From the NCBI GenBank assembly GCA_036660615.1, contig JAVXAG010000076.1, forward strand, positions 1 to 8,870: 8,870 bases of DNA, read 5' to 3'. The notes beneath the pieces were generated by a model. It was not told the origin of the DNA, ran no database searches, and saw only the letters and a list, made by a program, of their open reading frames with translations. Source of the stretch: JAVXAG01 sp036660615 (GTDB taxonomy: Bacteria > Bacillota > Clostridia > Peptostreptococcales > Anaerovoracaceae). The first letter of the stretch is position 1, and each line of letters opens with the position of its first letter. Made by a program: the position numbers and the translations under genes. Below are positions 6,195 to 8,870 of this stretch, in pieces.

Positions 6195-7682
6195 TTAGAT
6201 AGCTTTTTTGTTTGCTTCTGCTTCTTTCATTTCTATAGCTTTCTTAGCTTGTGCTCTCTTTGTCATTCTGTAACCATCTTTATCTGCCACTGTAAGACCA
6301 ACTGTTGCCATTAATACAACGATGATTGGCATTGCGATGTTGAAGATTGCATATGGGAAATATTCGAATGTTGAAACTCCCAATACTCCTAGGATATATA
6401 CTCCGCATGTGTTCCATGGAACCAATGCTGAAGTAACTGTTCCTGCTCCTTCAAGGGCATTTGATAATGTCTTAGGATGTAATCCCATTTCTCTATATGT
6501 TTCAGCGTACATTCTGCCTGGAACAACGATTGATATGTATTGTTCTGGCATTGTTACGTTACTCAAGATACATGTAACTTCTGTTGTAGCAACAAGAGTA
6601 GCTGGTGTCTTTGCGATTTTTACAATCTTTTCTACCAATGTATCTAATTGATGTGTTTTTTCCATTATGCCACCAAACATCATTGCTATTAAAGTAAGTG
6701 CAATTGATGACATCATTCCCATTAGACCGCCTGATGAAAGTAAATCATCTATAGCTGCCACTCCACTTTCACTAACGAATCCGTCCATTCCAGCTGCAAG
6801 TACTGCGCCGAAAGTAGCATCTTCTTGGAATATCATTCCTATAATAGCTCCGGAGATGATTCCTAGTGTTATACCTGGTATTGCTGGCATCTTACATGCT
6901 ACAGCAACGATTACGATTACTGGTGGTAATAATAAGATTGGATTGATATTAAACATATCTGTTAATCCAGCGCTCATTTCTTCAACAGCACTTAAGTCTG
7001 CTGCTCCACTAGCATTAGCATATTTCATTCCTAGCACTCCGAAGAATACAATACTAATTCCGTATGCTACTGCTGTTGGTAAGATCATAAACTTAACGTG
7101 TGTAAATACGTCTGTACCTGCCATTGCTGGTGCAAGGTTTGTTGTATCTGATAATGGTGACATTTTATCTCCAAAATATGCACCTGAGATAATTGCTCCT
7201 GCTGCAACTGGTCCTGGGATTCCAAGTCCAACTGCGATTCCCATCAATGCAAGTCCCATTGTACCCATTGTACCCCAGGAAGTACCTGTGGCCAAAGATG
7301 TTATAGAACAGATAAGTAATGCGGCAATTAAAAATATCGCCGGTGATAATAGCTTTAGTCCGTAATAAATCATTGCTGGTACTACGCCACCAAGGATCCA
7401 TACACCTACTAAGATTCCTACTATAGCAAGAATCATTACTGCTTGAAGTGCGTTATAAATACCGTCCTTCATAGCTGTTTCAATTGAGTCCCAATCATGG
7501 CCTAAATACAGTGCCATAATTGATGCTGCAATTACACCAATAAACATTGGTACATGAACTGCCACCTCATATTTGATAATACCAATTGCCATAACTGCAA
7601 TTAGAATACCAAATGTTATTAGGGCATGCCTTACTTTTACTTGCTTCAATGGTCTCTTCGCTTTTACTGCTTTTTCTTCCAT
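6195..7682 (-). CDS. nhaC: Na+/H+ antiporter NhaC family protein
   Basis: A 495-aa polytopic membrane protein with about 11-13 hydrophobic segments; basic residues at the N-terminus and a charged C-terminal tail (about 467-495) suggest cytoplasmic ends. NhaC-family motifs include SLATGTSWGTMG (129-140), GAYFGDKMSPLSDTTN (167-182) with conserved Asp/Ser residues of the ion path, and ALVPWNTCG (419-427). Members exchange Na+ for H+ and support pH and sodium homeostasis; some relatives, such as MleN, couple malate/lactate exchange to sodium and protons, so the substrate is not certain. AGGAGG at 7691-7696, 8 nt from the ATG, and a near-consensus promoter suggest strong expression. The gene is flanked by its own promoter and terminator and appears monocistronic. 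Confidence 0.92.
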   Translation of the reverse strand: MEEKAVKAKRPLKQVKVRHALITFGILIAVMAIGIIKYEVAVHVPMFIGVIAASIMALYLGHDWDSIETAMKDGIYNALQAVMILAIVGILVGVWILGGVVPAMIYYGLKLLSPAIFLIAALLICSITSLATGTSWGTMGTMGLALMGIAVGLGIPGPVAAGAIISGAYFGDKMSPLSDTTNLAPAMAGTDVFTHVKFMILPTAVAYGISIVFFGVLGMKYANASGAADLSAVEEMSAGLTDMFNINPILLLPPVIVIVAVACKMPAIPGITLGIISGAIIGMIFQEDATFGAVLAAGMDGFVSESGVAAIDDLLSSGGLMGMMSSIALTLIAMMFGGIMEKTHQLDTLVEKIVKIAKTPATLVATTEVTCILSNVTMPEQYISIVVPGRMYAETYREMGLHPKTLSNALEGAGTVTSALVPWNTCGVYILGVLGVSTFEYFPYAIFNIAMPIIVVLMATVGLTVADKDGYRMTKRAQAKKAIEMKEAEANKKAI

Positions 7683-7752
7683 TTCGTTAACCTCCTAATT
7701 TCAAAAAGTGAATAAATATTCAAATAATTTCAAATGAATTATCTATTCTAAA

Positions 7753-7781
7753 ATTATATAACACTTTTTCTAATTGGTCAA
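7753..7781 (-). promoter_or_regulatory. promoter of nhaC
   Basis: On the - strand, TTGACC (7776-7781) and TATAAT (7753-7758) are separated by exactly 17 bp. The leader of about 63 nt is AT-rich and shows no recognisable riboswitch. Confidence 0.75.
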
Positions 7782-8032
7782 TGGTCTTTTTATTATTTTT
7801 ATCAATGATTTTTCCGTTGTATTTGTCACATTTTTCGCAATTATATAGTAATTTGGTGTTGGTTTATATAATACTTCATGTTTATTCCCATTGGAATCAC
7901 TTATTAGCCATTATACATAAAAACTAATAATTATAAATTTTCTGTTTTCGCCTTGCTACAAATAATATAAATATTTTTGCTAAATATGTGTATACTATAT
8001 ACTGTACTATACTAATATTATGAATTGAGGTG
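7782..8032. other. AT-rich intergenic stretch without a gene
   Basis: I see no coding region on either strand. Two small inverted repeats occur: ATTCC/GGAAT (7884-7888, 7893-7897) and TTATTAG/CTAATAA (7901-7907, 7924-7930). Near the right end, TATACT recurs three times (7991, 7998 and 8008), so a -10 element for the + strand ORF at 8045 is possible, but no well-spaced -35 box stands out. Confidence 0.5.
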
Positions 8033-8044
8033 ATGATAAATCAT

Positions 8045-8390
8045 ATGGATACCAACAATAAGTTTGAGAATCTTGCGCCAGAAGCTCTTGAGATAATCAG
8101 TCAGGCCGAAAATCTATTAAATAATTCAGGATATAATGTTGCACTTGTTGCTTATGCAATAAGTTAAGTTCATAATTCTATGGACACACAAATATATAAG
8201 TCAAGTTAGTCTTTTATTCAACTGCGATGAAATGCGATCGCAAATGCTGTGCCAAGATGTAATTGGTAATAATATTGATAGTATCCCCCGAATGTTTTGG
8301 ATTTTGCGATATTCTGGGGATTTCATTGAACTATGGTTGTCACCAAGGTGCTACGCCATCAATAACGTCAAAACACCCACTCTGTCATAG
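8045..8390 (+). pseudogene. probable broken small gene of unknown family
   Basis: Two protein-like stretches lie in different + strand frames. Frame 1, from ATG 8045 (or in-frame ATG 8033) after GAGGTG at 8027-8032, gives a 40-residue peptide beginning MDTNNKFENLAPEAL and stopping at TAA 8165-8167; past that stop it continues VHNSMDTQIY to a second stop at 8207-8209. Frame 2 is open from 8163 to TAG 8388-8390 and contains ISQVSLLFNCDEM and later NIDSIPRMFWILRYSGDFIE, which read like real protein. One stop-codon change plus one frameshift near 8193-8200 would join them into a protein of roughly 105-115 residues. I do not recognise the family. Alternatively, the 40-aa ORF is a genuine small protein. 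The end of frame 2 runs into the terminator stem, so the original stop may have lain earlier. Confidence 0.4.
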
Positions 8391-8405
8391 ACAAAGTGGG
8401 TGTTT
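8371..8405. terminator. strong bidirectional terminator hairpin
   Basis: AAACACCCACTCTGTC (8371-8386) and GACAAAGTGGGTGTTT (8390-8405) form a 16-bp stem with one mismatch and an ATA loop. On the + strand the tail is TTTATTAATTATTGTTTT; on the - strand it ends in GTGTTTTGACG. It is the only terminator-like hairpin downstream of tuf, about 410 nt past the tuf stop and beyond the three repeats, and it also closes the broken gene on the + strand. Confidence 0.8.
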
Positions 8406-8420
8406 ATTAATTATTGTTTT

Positions 8421-8828
8421 CGTTGACGACGTGTTTTCTCTTCACAGCTAGGCAGCAAATGAGCGCAGCACGGAACGTACATCTGGTACGTGAGTACTAA
8501 GCGATATGCAGCTAACAACGCTGCGTCCTGAAAAAACTAGTCAATCAATGCGCTTTCGTTGACGACGTGTTTTCTCTTCACAGCTAGGCAGCAAATGAGC
8601 GCAGCACGGAACGTACATCTGGTACGTGAGTACTAAGCGATATGCAGCTAACAACGCTGCGTCCTGAAAAAACTAGTCAATCAATGCGCTTTCGTTGACG
8701 ACGTGTTTTCTCTTCACAGCTAGGCAGCAAATGAGCGCAGCACGGAACGTACATCTGGTACGTGAGTACTAAGCGATATGCAGCTAACAACGCTGTGGTG
8801 AGAAAAAACTAGTCAATTATGCGATGAT
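8421..8828. repeat. three tandem copies of a 136-bp repeat next to tuf
   Basis: Units begin at 8421, 8557 and 8693, an exact 136-bp period. Units 1 and 2 are identical over all 136 bases. Unit 3 matches them for 103 bases, then differs at 5 of 7 bases (8796-8802 against 8524-8530), and matches again through AAAAAACTAGTCAAT to 8817 before tuf coding sequence takes over. Each unit holds a core of about 122 bp bounded by TTGAC and GTCAA (8423-8544, 8559-8680, 8695-8816), with 14-bp spacers TCAATGCGCTTTCG between cores. The units are visibly richer in G+C than the flanking intergenic DNA. No reading frame is credible. Confidence 0.93.
8695..8816. repeat. terminal copy of the repeat core, with inverted-repeat ends
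   Basis: The ends form an imperfect inverted repeat of about 25 bases: TTGAC, spacer, TTTTCTC, 2 bases, CACAGC on the left; the right end on the opposite strand reads TTGAC, spacer, TTTTCTC, 2 bases, CACAGC. Inside, ACGTAC (8747-8752) and GTACGT (8758-8763) make a perfect 6-bp hairpin around ATCTG. The core ends one base before the tuf stop codon. It could be a non-autonomous mobile repeat (MITE-like) or a structured 3' untranslated RNA; no transposase is present in the window. Confidence 0.7.
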
Positions 8829-8870
8829 CTCAATTACAACGCCAGACCCTACAGTCCTGCCGCCTTCTCT
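8817..8870 (-). CDS. tuf: elongation factor Tu, C-terminal end (partial)
   Basis: On the - strand from the window edge, the frame reads REGGRTVGSGVVIEIIA and stops at TAA 8817-8819. This is the conserved C-terminus of EF-Tu domain 3 (REGGRTVG-GVV), the GTPase that delivers aminoacyl-tRNA to the ribosome. Only 17 codons are visible; the rest lies to the right. The stop codon touches the third repeat copy, so the mRNA should carry the repeats in its 3' untranslated region. Confidence 0.95.
   Translation of the reverse strand, partial: REGGRTVGSGVVIEIIA

Noticed and set aside
6667..7365. 232-codon + strand frame opposite nhaC
   Set aside because: Low-complexity antisense translation rich in Ile, Pro, Ala and Ser, produced by the codon bias of nhaC on the other strand.
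7710..7721. GAATA-AA-TATTC dyad in the nhaC leader
   Set aside because: Only 5-bp arms in a very AT-rich stretch; expected by chance.
8283..8321. Stem ATCCCCCGAAT / ATTCTGGGGAT with a 17-nt loop
   Set aside because: It has one mismatch and a long loop, lacks a U-tract, and falls inside the protein-like frame of the broken gene, so it may be chance.
8263..8451. 62-codon + strand frame
   Set aside because: It crosses the terminator stem at 8371-8405 and runs into the repeat array, and has no ribosome binding site.
8421..8828. CRISPR array
   Set aside because: The repeat is 136 bp, the 14-bp spacers are identical to each other, and no cas gene is present.

Overview
The window looks like part of the chromosome of a low-GC, endospore-forming anaerobe of the class Clostridia. 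The reasons are AT-rich intergenic DNA, strong AGGAGG-type ribosome binding sites, a SpoIIQ-like forespore protein, an ECF-type vitamin/queuosine transporter operon, an NhaC antiporter and a clostridial-type EF-Tu C-terminus. The family cannot be fixed from the sequence alone. The core genes are recognisable housekeeping genes. The less usual material is in the promoters and in the repeat-rich right end.

Left part (1-2440): the last 12 codons of an unidentified + strand gene, then a short gene-poor stretch with small tandem repeats. A bidirectional terminator follows, serving tRNA-Gly(CCC) on the - strand. A class I aminotransferase on the - strand lies directly upstream of that tRNA and has its own vegetative promoter. 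Diverging from it on the + strand is a membrane-anchored M23/LytM protein that I call SpoIIQ, preceded by a good match to a forespore (sigma-F/sigma-G) promoter. It ends in a hairpin shared with the convergent trmB.

Centre (2430-6074): a compact - strand operon in the transcription order ecfA1, ecfA2, ecfT, queT, trmB. All four junctions overlap (16, 1, 4 and 4 nt). It encodes a complete energy-coupling-factor transporter: two ATPases, the T scaffold and a queuosine-precursor S component. The last gene is the tRNA m7G46 methyltransferase, so tRNA-precursor uptake and tRNA modification share one transcript. The promoter is near consensus and carries a two-tier inverted repeat with one common centre, a candidate repressor operator.

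Right part (6134-7781): a monocistronic nhaC antiporter gene with its own promoter and terminator. From 7782 to 8816 there is no intact recognisable gene. An AT-rich stretch is followed by what looks like a broken small gene, a strong bidirectional hairpin terminator, and three tandem 136-bp repeat units. The units end with imperfect inverted repeats. The last one abuts the stop codon of tuf (EF-Tu), whose C-terminus enters at the right edge on the - strand. tuf transcripts would read through all three repeats before reaching the terminator.
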